Shown piece after piece: positions 8,624-15,494 of a stretch of DNA of 51,865 bases (positions within the stretch are counted from its first letter, which is position 1; every line of letters begins with the position of its first letter). Source of the stretch: an uncultured Bacteroides sp. GTDB taxonomy: Bacteria > Bacteroidota > Bacteroidia > Bacteroidales > Bacteroidaceae. Under the pieces are notes generated by a model. That model saw only the letters and a program-made list of their open reading frames with translations. It was not told the DNA's origin and did no database searches. Both the position numbers and the translations under genes were made by a program. The stretch covers positions 1-51,865 of the forward strand of contig CABMPP010000028.1 in the NCBI GenBank assembly GCA_902388495.1, in the 5' to 3' direction.

Positions 8624-9811
8624 TTAAAAAATGGAACCTAATTCTGGTTTAGCGCCAAGTTTGCCTGTCTTATATGCTTTATAAAGAGACAAATTCTTGT
8701 GCAATCCAAATTCCGAAGCACAATAAAGTTCAGTAGAGGCATCTTCCTTTGATTTCTCAGTAAACCAAACCATATCCCGGCGTATAAATTCTTCGTCCAA
8801 TAACTGCTGGTCTTGTGTAGTGAACAAGATTTGCGAATTGGCTGTATTCATCATAAATGTTGTTAGGAAATGAAGTAGAAGATCATAATGCAAATTACTT
8901 TCTATTTCATCAAAACTATAAATATGATCTTCATGCAACATGTTGAACATGCATTCTTGTAGTTGGAAATAACGTAATGTTCCTAATGATTGGTCAATAG
9001 AAGATAAAGTAAAATCTGCTCCATTTATGGTATGATGAGTAAAAAATACATCTTTGCCACTTTGCATCCTTACTTCATTGTCAATACTTATATTGGAAAT
9101 ATTAAAATCAGCCTTTCGCATGGCTGAGATAAAATAATCTTTCTTCTCTTTATTGTCAATCAGTTGCTGGGCAATATCCAAAAGGGAGTTTCCTTTCAGA
9201 CCATGTACATAACGAGCAATCCAATTATAGGTATCACGGAATATCTTTGCGTCTTCATATAGAGATACTTTTGCGAAAGTAGATAATACGGTGTGGTTAT
9301 TCAAAGTGTTGTCTATAAGTGTTTTTTTACTTTTCAAATGCAAACCGACTGTACGACCAAACTCAATGTTTGGCACTACGTCTTCATGAACAAACGTCCG
9401 AGTATAAAATAAGGATAATACTCCATTAGGAGCATATTCCATTTTCTCGGAAATAATATAACGGTTATTATATTCCAGTGAATAATCGTACCGTACTTGT
9501 CCTATAAAAAAGGAAACGGACAATCGGGTGTTTTTATCCTTATCCAAAGCAAAGGGGTAAAAAGGTATAGCTTGCAGCTTGTTAGTATAAGGAGACACTA
9601 ACATTCTCCATACTGTTTCATAAGCATAGAGAATATTACTCTTTCCAGAAGCATTAGCTCCATAAAGTATAAGCATACGATTTAAACGCACCCCAGGTTT
9701 TATTTCGACAGTTAATAACTCATGAGAGGTCTTATCTTTGCTGGCTTCGAAAGATAACACCTGCTTTTTTCGTATTGACATGAAATTCTCTATCTCAAGT
9801 TCTCTTATCAT
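8624..9811 (-). CDS. AAA-family ATPase, RloA/AbiLi-like
   Basis: A 395-residue AAA15/OLD-like ABC-type ATPase. It begins 'MIRELEIENFMSI', typical of the family's first strand, with Walker A 'GANASGKS' at 51-58, and 'YSFDEIESNLH' (Asp301-Glu302) as Walker B. 'LFTTQDQQLLDEE' follows as the H/D-loop region. Such ATPases sense or control a partner effector in anti-phage systems; the partner here is the RloB-like gene directly downstream. The gene is clearly AT-richer than the flanking fimbrial and helicase genes, which suggests horizontal acquisition. A TATTTTTG -7 box 32 bases upstream offers a promoter. The AbiL assignment rests on gene pairing and motifs, not on a search. Confidence 0.85.
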   Translation of the reverse strand: MIRELEIENFMSIRKKQVLSFEASKDKTSHELLTVEIKPGVRLNRMLILYGANASGKSNILYAYETVWRMLVSPYTNKLQAIPFYPFALDKDKNTRLSVSFFIGQVRYDYSLEYNNRYIISEKMEYAPNGVLSLFYTRTFVHEDVVPNIEFGRTVGLHLKSKKTLIDNTLNNHTVLSTFAKVSLYEDAKIFRDTYNWIARYVHGLKGNSLLDIAQQLIDNKEKKDYFISAMRKADFNISNISIDNEVRMQSGKDVFFTHHTINGADFTLSSIDQSLGTLRYFQLQECMFNMLHEDHIYSFDEIESNLHYDLLLHFLTTFMMNTANSQILFTTQDQQLLDEEFIRRDMVWFTEKSKEDASTELYCASEFGLHKNLSLYKAYKTGKLGAKPELGSIF

Positions 9812-9842
9812 ACTTTCATCCTTTTATTTCGTAACTTTTCTA

Positions 9843-9850
9843 CAAAAATA
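9843..9850 (-). promoter_or_regulatory. Bacteroidetes -7 box for the RloAB operon
   Basis: On the minus strand the sequence reads TATTTTTG, matching TAnnTTTG, 32 bases before the ATPase start. No clear TTG -33 element is seen at the usual distance. Confidence 0.45.
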
Positions 9851-10045
9851 GCGAATTACCGACATGGAAGGTGTTTTTTACTGCATTATTTCACTTTTTT
9901 ATCTTTTGGGATATTGCACTTATAATCATGTTTATTGTAATTTCTTACGCCAATATTCCTCATTCCCTTTGTAACTATATTATTTCTATATATTTACGTA
10001 ATTTAAGGCGTAACTATTTACCTTTTCTGTTTATTATTTACTTTG

Positions 10046-10053
10046 TACTTTTG
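10046..10053 (+). promoter_or_regulatory. Possible -7 box upstream of the replication module
   Basis: TACTTTTG fits TAnnTTTG and points towards the repeats and the gene at 10423, which would then have a ~360-base leader. The -33 element is not convincing. The rest of 9851-10140 is very AT-rich and shows nothing else I can support. Confidence 0.35.
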
Positions 10054-10147
10054 CGTAATCATAAGGTGTATATGTGATAAAAGATGCTATACTATTATTG
10101 CATATATTATAACAACTAACAATAGTAAATGGAAAAAGAAAAAATAC

Positions 10148-10245
10148 ATCATCTGTTCAAGATGAACGCATCGTGCGTTTCATGCGAATGTATCATCTGT
10201 TGGGGCGAAGTGCATCATGCGTTTCTTAAAATTCAATCATCCGCC
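10148..10245 (+). repeat. Imperfect 44-bp tandem repeat
   Basis: ATCATCTGTT occurs at 10148 and 10192, and ATCATCCGCC at 10236: exact 44-base steps. Within each of the first two units, GCATCGTGCGTTTC (10168) and GCATCATGCGTTTC (10212) are also 44 apart. Two full units and the start of a third can be seen. The repeat is non-coding and lies upstream of the initiator-like gene, so it may be a control or replication-origin element. Confidence 0.6.
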
Positions 10246-10302
10246 CCATAGATATACGAAGTATATCTTATCTTCTTACTTAATTATGTTGTGTCCGCCA
10301 AG

Positions 10303-10388
10303 TGGCGCAAAGCCTGGCGCAAGACGCTTGCATGCTGTTGGCATTCAACGTGTATGAGTGGCGCAAAGGGTGGCGCAGGAGTGGCGCA
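10303..10388 (+). repeat. Cluster of five TGGCGCA direct repeats
   Basis: TGGCGCA occurs at 10303, 10315, 10359, 10371 and 10382, mostly extended to GTGGCGCAA. Spacings are 12, 44, 12 and 11, so sites recur close to whole helical turns. They end 34 bases before the start of the initiator-like gene. The arrangement resembles iterons bound by a replication initiator or repressor; this is inference. Confidence 0.6.
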
Positions 10389-10422
10389 AGAAAACTGAAT
10401 TTTAAAACTGATTTTTTTATTC

Positions 10423-11058
10423 ATGAAAGACAATTTGTTAAGAGCAGGCTATGTCATGGTTTCGAGGGCACTGCTGATGGAAATATACAAGAAACAGGGT
10501 GCGGCACTGACTGATGAAGAAGCGTTTCTGAGAGTGCTGATGCACGTGAATTATAAAAGTGTGACGATAAATAGTTGCGGTGTGGAAGTGAATTGTAAGC
10601 GAGGCGAATCCCTCATCACTTATATGGGGTGGGCGGATATTCTGGGCTGGACGCGTGGGCATACCCGCCGCTTCTTTGACCGCTGCATTGCCGACGGCAC
10701 TATCGAACAAGTCCCCGGCGACTCTCCCAGCCACATCCGCATCCCGGGCTACGATGCTTGGACGGGACAACCCGCAGGAAAGGCAATGACGGAGTCTGCC
10801 GATGCCACGGCCAAACGGAAGACGAAAGAACTCCTGGAGGAGTCGATGCAACGCTTCATCGACCATTATAGCGAAGTGACACACCTGGTGGCCGAGAACA
10901 GTGGACGCATCCGCTGCCTCTGGAAGAAGCTCTCCATCGCCGAACGCGAACTTGCCTACCAGCGCGTGGAGGACTACTACTACGGGCTGAATAATACCAA
11001 TTATTGTTATCAGGCTGCCAAGTATCTGGAATACAGAGTCTTTGAAAATATTAAATAA
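10423..11058 (+). CDS. Replication-initiator-like / helicase-partner protein, unnamed family
   Basis: A 211-residue protein. The N-terminal ~110 residues ('YVMVSRALLMEIYKKQGAAL', 'GESLITYMGWADILGWTRGH', 'RRFFDRCIADGTIEQVPG') read like a winged-helix domain of the type found at the start of phage replication proteins (DnaD- or O-like). The C-terminal half is helical and charged, ending 'YYYGLNNTNYCYQAAKYLEY', which could contact the helicase. It starts 34 bases after the TGGCGCA cluster and its stop is 7 bases before the DnaB-like gene, so the two are almost surely co-expressed. I do not recognise a named family; the initiator or loader role is inferred from fold-like sequence and neighbourhood. 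Confidence 0.6.
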   Translation: MKDNLLRAGYVMVSRALLMEIYKKQGAALTDEEAFLRVLMHVNYKSVTINSCGVEVNCKRGESLITYMGWADILGWTRGHTRRFFDRCIADGTIEQVPGDSPSHIRIPGYDAWTGQPAGKAMTESADATAKRKTKELLEESMQRFIDHYSEVTHLVAENSGRIRCLWKKLSIAERELAYQRVEDYYYGLNNTNYCYQAAKYLEYRVFENIK

Positions 11059-11065
11059 TAACCGT

Positions 11066-12430
11066 ATGTCTGAAATCCTCAACCCCCACGACTCCGACCT
11101 CGAAGCCGTAGTTTTGGGCGCTTGCCTGGCGGAGACTACCGCCATGGTACTTGTCGGCGACAAGCTGCGCCCCGAAATGTTTTACGAAACAAAGTATGCC
11201 GAAATCTATTCCGCATTGCTGGCGATGCACCGTGCGGGCAAGGGCATCGACATCATCACGGTGAAGAACGAACTCGCCGCCCGTGGCAGACTGGAAGCCA
11301 TAGGCGGCCCCTACGAGTTGACCCGCTTGGTGGGTCGCGTGGCGTCATCGGCTCACCTGGAGCAGCATGCCTGCATCCTGCGCGGAATGTATTTGCGCCG
11401 GGAGATGATACGTGGCCTGCACCAGCTGCTTGTCTCCGCTGCCGACGAGTCGGTGGACCTTGACGAGTCCTTGTCTTTGCTGCACCACTTGATGGATCAT
11501 CTGGAAGGTGAAGCCTCCTTCGATGACCATCTGCGCAACATGGATGAGCTGATGCTTGACACCCTGAAGCAGATGGATGCCCGCGTGGCAAACAACAGGA
11601 ACGGCATCACCGGTGTTCCCACCGGCCTGCACGATCTGGATATGATGACGGCGGGTTTGCAACCGGGCGACCTGAACGTCATCGCCGCTCGCCCCTCGGT
11701 GGGCAAGACTGCTTTTGCTCTGCACCTGGCGCTTATGGCAGGTCGCGCCGGAAAGCACGTACTGGTGAACAGCCTCGAGATGCAGGGCGAGCGACTGGGT
11801 GACCGCTGGCTCTGTGCCCGGTCTGCCAATATAGATGCCGGCCACCTGAAGACGGGGCTGCTCAGCGCCGACGAGCAACGGCAGGCTTTGGATGCCGCCC
11901 GCGAGCTGGCGCGCCTGCCCATCTGTGTAGACGATAACCCGAAGATGAGTATGGATCAGATCCGCTCGTCGGCCTTGCTGCAGAAGAGCAAAGGGCAGTG
12001 CGACATGCTGATTGTGGACTACCTGCAACTCTGTGACATGCAATCCGAGCAGAAGAACCGCAATCGCGAGCAGGAAGTGGCGGAGACGAGCCGCAAGGCA
12101 AAATTGCTTGCCAAGGAGCTGAATATCCCCGTAGTGCTGTTGTGTCAGCTGAACCGTGAGTGCGAGTCGCGGGGCGACAAGCGCCCGGCACTGAGCGACT
12201 TGCGCGAGAGCGGGGCCATAGAGCAGGATGCAGATGTGGTGATGTTGCTCTATCGTCCGGCACTCTACGGACTGCCTGTGGAGCGTATCAGCAAGCGTCC
12301 GTCCGAAGGACTGGGGATGGTGCTGCTGGTGAAGCACCGCAACGGAGATACGGGAGATGTGTATTTCCGCCATAATTCCAGCTTGACGAAGATATGGGAT
12401 TATGAACCGACACTGCTGCTGGATATGTAG
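11066..12430 (+). CDS. DnaB-type replicative DNA helicase (accessory copy)
   Basis: A 454-residue DnaB-family helicase. The ATG at 11066 is preferred to one at 11042, since it gives the usual start 'MSEILNPHDSDLEAVVLGA'. Residues ~5-105 are the DnaB N-terminal domain; from ~170 comes the RecA-like hexameric ATPase with 'LHDLDMMTAGLQPGDLNVIA', Walker A 'ARPSVGKTAFAL', Walker B 'LIVDYLQL', and 'SDLRESGAIEQDAD'. It unwinds DNA 5'-3' as a hexameric ring at replication forks. The partner gene upstream, the phage-like genes downstream, and several departures from housekeeping DnaB motifs suggest a phage- or element-derived second copy rather than the chromosomal dnaB. About 140 bases follow before the HU-like gene, with a promoter. 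Confidence 0.88.
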   Translation: MSEILNPHDSDLEAVVLGACLAETTAMVLVGDKLRPEMFYETKYAEIYSALLAMHRAGKGIDIITVKNELAARGRLEAIGGPYELTRLVGRVASSAHLEQHACILRGMYLRREMIRGLHQLLVSAADESVDLDESLSLLHHLMDHLEGEASFDDHLRNMDELMLDTLKQMDARVANNRNGITGVPTGLHDLDMMTAGLQPGDLNVIAARPSVGKTAFALHLALMAGRAGKHVLVNSLEMQGERLGDRWLCARSANIDAGHLKTGLLSADEQRQALDAARELARLPICVDDNPKMSMDQIRSSALLQKSKGQCDMLIVDYLQLCDMQSEQKNRNREQEVAETSRKAKLLAKELNIPVVLLCQLNRECESRGDKRPALSDLRESGAIEQDADVVMLLYRPALYGLPVERISKRPSEGLGMVLLVKHRNGDTGDVYFRHNSSLTKIWDYEPTLLLDM

Positions 12431-12483
12431 ATAGCTTGCTGGATATTATTTTACTGTTTATGGGAAAATAATTGGCAAAATAC

Positions 12484-12514
12484 TTGACTTCCGGTGCTGA
12501 ATGTTGTATCTTTG
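12484..12514 (+). promoter_or_regulatory. Promoter of the HU-like gene
   Basis: TTGAC at 12484 and TATCTTTG at 12507-12514 are separated by 18 bases, matching the Bacteroidetes vegetative promoter. Transcription should start near 12521, giving a ~50-base leader to the ATG at 12570. The following TGTGCTCAGAGCACG is a small palindrome near the expected start site. Confidence 0.7.
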
Positions 12515-12569
12515 TTGTGTGCTCAGAGCACGGAATTTTCTTAACTTAAACCTTAACTTTTTTAATTTT

Positions 12570-13097
12570 ATGGAAGTAATTGTAGAGCGCTTCAAGCGCA
12601 GAAAGATTGTGAGTGACAAGAACTCGCAGGTGTTGTACTATCTTCGTCAAAAACCTAAGACATGCGGCACGGTGGATATCGATGTGTTGGCGGCAGCCAT
12701 TCAGAAGAACTGCGCCATGACGAAGGGGGATGTGAAGCATGTGATCGAGGCGCTGGTGGAGGAAGTGCAGGCGAATCTTGCCAACGGGGACAAGGTGAAG
12801 CTGAACCAGCTGGGTACGTTTCACATAACGTTCCGCTGTCCCGGTGTGGAGACGTCGGAGAAGTGTACGGTGCGGAACATTTCGAAGGTGAATATCCGGT
12901 TTATTCCGGACAAAGGGTTGAAACTGGTGAACGGGAGTACTGCCGTGACGCGAAGCCCGGCGAATGTAGGGTTTACGCTGGATAAGCCGGAAGATGGCGG
13001 TTCGACAGGTGGCGGATCGGGAGAGGAGAAGCCGGGAGACGGCGGAAACACTGGCGGCGGTTCGGATGGGGACCAGAGTGAGAATCCGCTAGGCTGA
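12570..13097 (+). CDS. HU-family histone-like DNA-binding protein with Gly-rich tail
   Basis: A 175-residue HU-related protein of the Bacteroidales 'histone-like, putative' type. I start it at 12570 because this ATG lies correctly downstream of the promoter, and the residues encoded further upstream are not protein-like. Residues ~1-125 form the HU-like domain ('AAAIQKNCAMTKGDVKHVIE', 'KLNQLGTFHITFRCPGVET', 'NIRFIPDKGLKLVNG'). The last ~45 residues are a low-complexity tail rich in Gly, Ser and acidic residues with two related blocks ('GGSTGGGSGEE', 'GGNTGGGSDGD'). It presumably binds and bends DNA. Its place before smalltalk and an amidase gene is a common gene order in Bacteroides as I recall it. 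Confidence 0.85.
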   Translation: MEVIVERFKRRKIVSDKNSQVLYYLRQKPKTCGTVDIDVLAAAIQKNCAMTKGDVKHVIEALVEEVQANLANGDKVKLNQLGTFHITFRCPGVETSEKCTVRNISKVNIRFIPDKGLKLVNGSTAVTRSPANVGFTLDKPEDGGSTGGGSGEEKPGDGGNTGGGSDGDQSENPLG

Positions 13098-13113
13098 TAA
13101 TTTTTTAGACATA

Positions 13114-13171
13114 AGAACAAAAGAACAGATTTAAGATGATTCTTTCTTTTGTCCTTTTGTTCTTTTGTCTT
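13114..13171 (+). terminator. AT-rich hairpin after the HU-like gene
   Basis: AGAACAAAAGAACA (13114) and TGTTCTTTTGTCTT (13158) can pair over most of their length. A second TTTTGTCTTA copy lies at ~13181. With T-rich sequence following, this could terminate or attenuate transcription between the HU-like gene and smalltalk. Stability is modest because the stem is A/T rich. Confidence 0.4.
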
Positions 13172-13245
13172 AAGAAAATCTTTTGTCTTAAATGAGATTT
13201 TCTGTCAATCAATAATTTCTATTTATTTATATAAACCTAAACCTT

Positions 13246-13347
13246 ATGAGTACGAAATCATCTACCTGGGACAAAATCTTGAAAGTGATAATCGCTATTG
13301 CCTCGGCTATTCTGGGCGCCGTCAGCGCCCATGCCATGACCAAATAG
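13246..13347 (+). CDS. Smalltalk protein (33 residues)
   Basis: A short frame from ATG 13246 to TAG 13345-13347 encodes 33 residues. It starts 'MSTKSSTWDKILKVIIAIAS', continues with a hydrophobic, Ala/Ile/Val-rich stretch and ends in a basic 'MTK'. Size, the 'W.KILK.II.I' pattern and the position between an HU-like gene and an N-acetylmuramoyl-L-alanine amidase match the Bacteroidales 'smalltalk protein' family. It should be a single-span membrane peptide. Standing directly before an amidase gene, it could act like a small holin or pinholin, but this is inference; no function is established that I know of. Confidence 0.8.
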   Translation: MSTKSSTWDKILKVIIAIASAILGAVSAHAMTK

Positions 13348-13406
13348 CGTCGCGACAAGATAACATCCCTTCCCTTTTCATTTTTCATTCTTAACTATTC
13401 ATTCCA

Positions 13407-13880
13407 ATGAGAGTCATCAATCTTATCGTTGTCCACTGTTCCGCCACCCGCAGCGACCGCTGCTATACGGAACACGACCTGACAACAGACCACCTGCGCC
13501 GGGGTTTCTCCGGCGCAGGCTATCATTATTACATCCGTAAGAACGGAGATATCAAGAGTTTGCGCCCCGTCGACAAGCCCGGTGCGCACGCCAAAGGCTA
13601 TAATGCGAATTCAATCGGTATCTGCTATGAAGGCGGTCTGGACGAACACGGCCGTCCTGCCGATACGCGTACTCCCTTTCAGAAGCACTCGCTGAGAGTC
13701 CTCATCCTGCTGTTGCTGAAAGATTATCCCGGTTCCCGCCTCTGCGGTCATCGCGACCTCAGTCCCGACTTGAACCACAACGGCGAGATAGAACCCGAAG
13801 AATGGATCAAAGCCTGTCCCTGCTTCGATGCCCAAAGCATTCTACTCCATGGCCGAGGCGTCGAACGAAAGCGGCAGTAA
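13407..13880 (+). CDS. N-acetylmuramoyl-L-alanine amidase (endolysin-like, Amidase_2)
   Basis: A 157-residue zinc amidase of the Amidase_2/PGRP fold without a signal peptide. Likely zinc ligands are His10 ('IVVHCSAT') and the His of 'LCGHRDLSPD'; 'GAGYHYYIRKNGDI' and 'GICYEGGLDEHG' are also typical. It cleaves between MurNAc and the stem peptide of peptidoglycan. Absence of a signal peptide, small size and the preceding membrane peptide resemble a phage endolysin that needs a holin to reach the wall. It is about 60 bases downstream of smalltalk. Its last 39 bases overlap the end of the convergent cytidine deaminase gene, so the C-terminal tail ('LLHGRGVERKRQ') may be an extension caused by that overlap. 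Confidence 0.88.
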   Translation: MRVINLIVVHCSATRSDRCYTEHDLTTDHLRRGFSGAGYHYYIRKNGDIKSLRPVDKPGAHAKGYNANSIGICYEGGLDEHGRPADTRTPFQKHSLRVLILLLLKDYPGSRLCGHRDLSPDLNHNGEIEPEEWIKACPCFDAQSILLHGRGVERKRQ

Positions 13881-14324
13881 CGCTCCTACACTCTTCAGCT
13901 CGTAGATGCCTTTTCTGCCGTAGAGCAATATCCGCATGGGACGATTGAACCGCTTCTCCGTTTCGAGCATTACTTGCCGGCAGGCACCGCATGGAGGAAT
14001 CGGATCTTCCAGGAACTCGCCCCGTTCATTGCGGGCGGCGATGGCGAGGGTTTCTACTGCCTGGTCGGGATATTGGGAGTTGGCATAAAACAAAGTGGTT
14101 CGTTCGGCACAAAGACCGGAAGGATAAGCGGCGTTTTCCTGGTTGCTTCCGGTGACGATGGCCCCGCTTGCCAGCCGTGCGGCGGCACCTACCGAGAAGT
14201 GGGAGTAGGGGGCATAGCTGCGATTGGTTGCTTCGCAGGCGGCGCCCAGCAGTTCGCGGTCGGACTCACTCAGTTCTTCAAGGTCGTATATTTTGATGGC
14301 AATCTGTATATTAAGCTCTTTCAT
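13842..14324 (-). CDS. cdd: Cytidine deaminase
   Basis: A 160-residue homotetrameric-type cytidine deaminase. It shows 'SHFSVGAAARLASG', the substrate-binding 'GSNQENAAYPSG', the catalytic 'CAE' (zinc ligand Cys72, proton shuttle Glu74) and 'PCGACRQ' (zinc ligands Cys112 and Cys115). It deaminates cytidine and deoxycytidine to uridine and deoxyuridine in pyrimidine salvage, in the cytoplasm. The gene is alone on its strand, has its own promoter just upstream, and converges on the amidase gene with a 39-base overlap. It looks like an ordinary core gene bordering the phage-like module. Confidence 0.95.
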   Translation of the reverse strand: MKELNIQIAIKIYDLEELSESDRELLGAACEATNRSYAPYSHFSVGAAARLASGAIVTGSNQENAAYPSGLCAERTTLFYANSQYPDQAVETLAIAARNERGEFLEDPIPPCGACRQVMLETEKRFNRPMRILLYGRKGIYELKSVGALLPLSFDASAME

Positions 14325-14355
14325 AGGGTGGGGTTTTATATTGTAATTAATGTTA

Positions 14356-14385
14356 CAAAGATAGGAAAGAGATTGGATTTTTCAA
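14356..14385 (-). promoter_or_regulatory. Promoter of cdd
   Basis: On the minus strand TTG (14385-14383) is followed after 19 bases by TATCTTTG (14363-14356), an excellent fit to the Bacteroidetes promoter. Transcription should start about 25 bases before the cdd ATG. Confidence 0.75.
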
Positions 14386-14426
14386 TTCTTTTACTGACTT
14401 TTGTGCCGAACTCAATAAATTGAAGC

Positions 14427-15350
14427 ATGAAACGCACTCTCAGACTGACTGCAATTATAGCATTCCTGTTCATTTCCGTAGCCGCTGTGCAGGCGCAGCG
14501 CCGAAATGCCCGTTACAATGAATACATCAAGCAATATGCCCCGCTGGCTGTGGAACAGATGAAGTTGCACAAGATACCTGCCAGCATCACCCTGGCGCAA
14601 GGTCTGCTGGAAAGTGGCGCCGGATATAGCGAGCTGGCGCGTAAAAGCAACAACCACTTCGGCATTAAGTGCGGGGGCAACTGGAAGGGACGCACCGTGC
14701 GCCACGACGACGATGCCCGCAACGAATGTTTCCGCGCCTATCGCAATCCGAGGGACTCGTACGAAGACCATTCCCTTTTCCTAAAGCGGGGAGCCCGCTA
14801 TGCTTTCTTATTCAATCTGAAGATTACGGATTATAAAGGCTGGGCGCGTGGCTTGAAGAAAGCCGGATATGCTACGGATCCCTCGTATGCCAATCGGCTG
14901 ATTACAATCATCGAAGACTACGAACTGTACAAGTACGACAGCCGTGGCATGACCAAGCGCGATGCCCGTAGCTGGGAGAAAGAGTTGAAGAAGAAACCCT
15001 GGCTTGCCAATCCGCACCAGGTATATATAGCCAATGACATTGCCTATATCGTGGCGCGAAGCGGAGATACCTTCCAGATGCTGGGCAAGGAGTTCGACAT
15101 CAGTTGGAAGAAGCTGGTGAAGTATAACGACCTGCACCGCGAGTATACGCTCGAATCCGGCGATATCATCTACCTGAAAGAAAAACGTAAGAAGGCCGCC
15201 AAGCCTTATACCGTATATATTGTAAGGGATGGTGATTCCATGCATACCATTTCTCAAAAGTATGGCATCCGCCTGAAGAACCTGTACAAGATGAACCGCA
15301 AAGACACGGAATACGTGCCCGAGGTGGGAGACAGGTTGAGATTGAGGTAA
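14427..15350 (+). CDS. Secreted glucosaminidase (GH73-type) with two LysM domains
   Basis: A 307-residue exported peptidoglycan hydrolase. A signal peptide ('AIIAFLFISVAAVQAQ') is followed by the glucosaminidase domain at ~30-170: 'PASITLAQGLLESGAGYSEL' with the catalytic Glu, 'NNHFGIKC', 'FRAYRNPRDSYEDHSLFL' and 'GWARGLKKAGYATDPSYANR'. Two LysM repeats follow (~205-250 'YIVARSGDTFQMLGKEF', ~258-305 'YIVRDGDSMHTISQKYGI'), which bind glycan chains. It is expected to cut N-acetylglucosamine linkages in the periplasm during growth or turnover. It is monocistronic, ending at a strong terminator 20 bases downstream. Confidence 0.92.
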   Translation: MKRTLRLTAIIAFLFISVAAVQAQRRNARYNEYIKQYAPLAVEQMKLHKIPASITLAQGLLESGAGYSELARKSNNHFGIKCGGNWKGRTVRHDDDARNECFRAYRNPRDSYEDHSLFLKRGARYAFLFNLKITDYKGWARGLKKAGYATDPSYANRLITIIEDYELYKYDSRGMTKRDARSWEKELKKKPWLANPHQVYIANDIAYIVARSGDTFQMLGKEFDISWKKLVKYNDLHREYTLESGDIIYLKEKRKKAAKPYTVYIVRDGDSMHTISQKYGIRLKNLYKMNRKDTEYVPEVGDRLRLR

Positions 15351-15371
15351 TGTCATTATCCGAAAATGTAC

Positions 15372-15405
15372 AAGGTGTCCGAAAACGGACACCTTTCTTT
15401 TTTCT
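15372..15405 (+). terminator. Intrinsic terminator after the glucosaminidase gene
   Basis: A perfect 10-bp stem, AAGGTGTCCG/CGGACACCTT, with an AAAA loop, runs straight into TTCTTTTTTCTCTTTT. It separates the glucosaminidase gene from the transporter locus. Confidence 0.9.
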
Positions 15406-15435
15406 CTTTTCGCTTACTTTCAAGGGGTTATGATT

Positions 15436-15452
15436 TTGGCATAGATTTAGTA
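15436..15452 (+). promoter_or_regulatory. Sigma-54-like promoter element before the adaptor gene
   Basis: TTGGCATAGATTTAGTA resembles the -24/-12 consensus TTGGCAC-N5-TTGC: the -24 half is nearly perfect, the -12 half weak. It lies 43 bases before the adaptor ATG. The same GATTTTGGCA-AG--TTT string recurs before the ABC ATPase gene, and no TAnnTTTG box fits here better. Confidence 0.4.
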
Positions 15453-15494
15453 TATATTAAGCGTTAATGTTCGCAAATAATTAAATCTAAAGAT

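Noticed and set aside
9871..10077. A 68-codon hydrophobic frame before the repeats
   Set aside because: The DNA is extremely AT-rich, so hydrophobic codons arise by chance; there is no ribosome-binding context and a promoter-like box lies inside it.
10302..10514. A 70-codon frame across the TGGCGCA cluster
   Set aside because: It is a reading of the repeat cluster (Trp-Arg-rich) and overlaps the well-supported gene at 10423.
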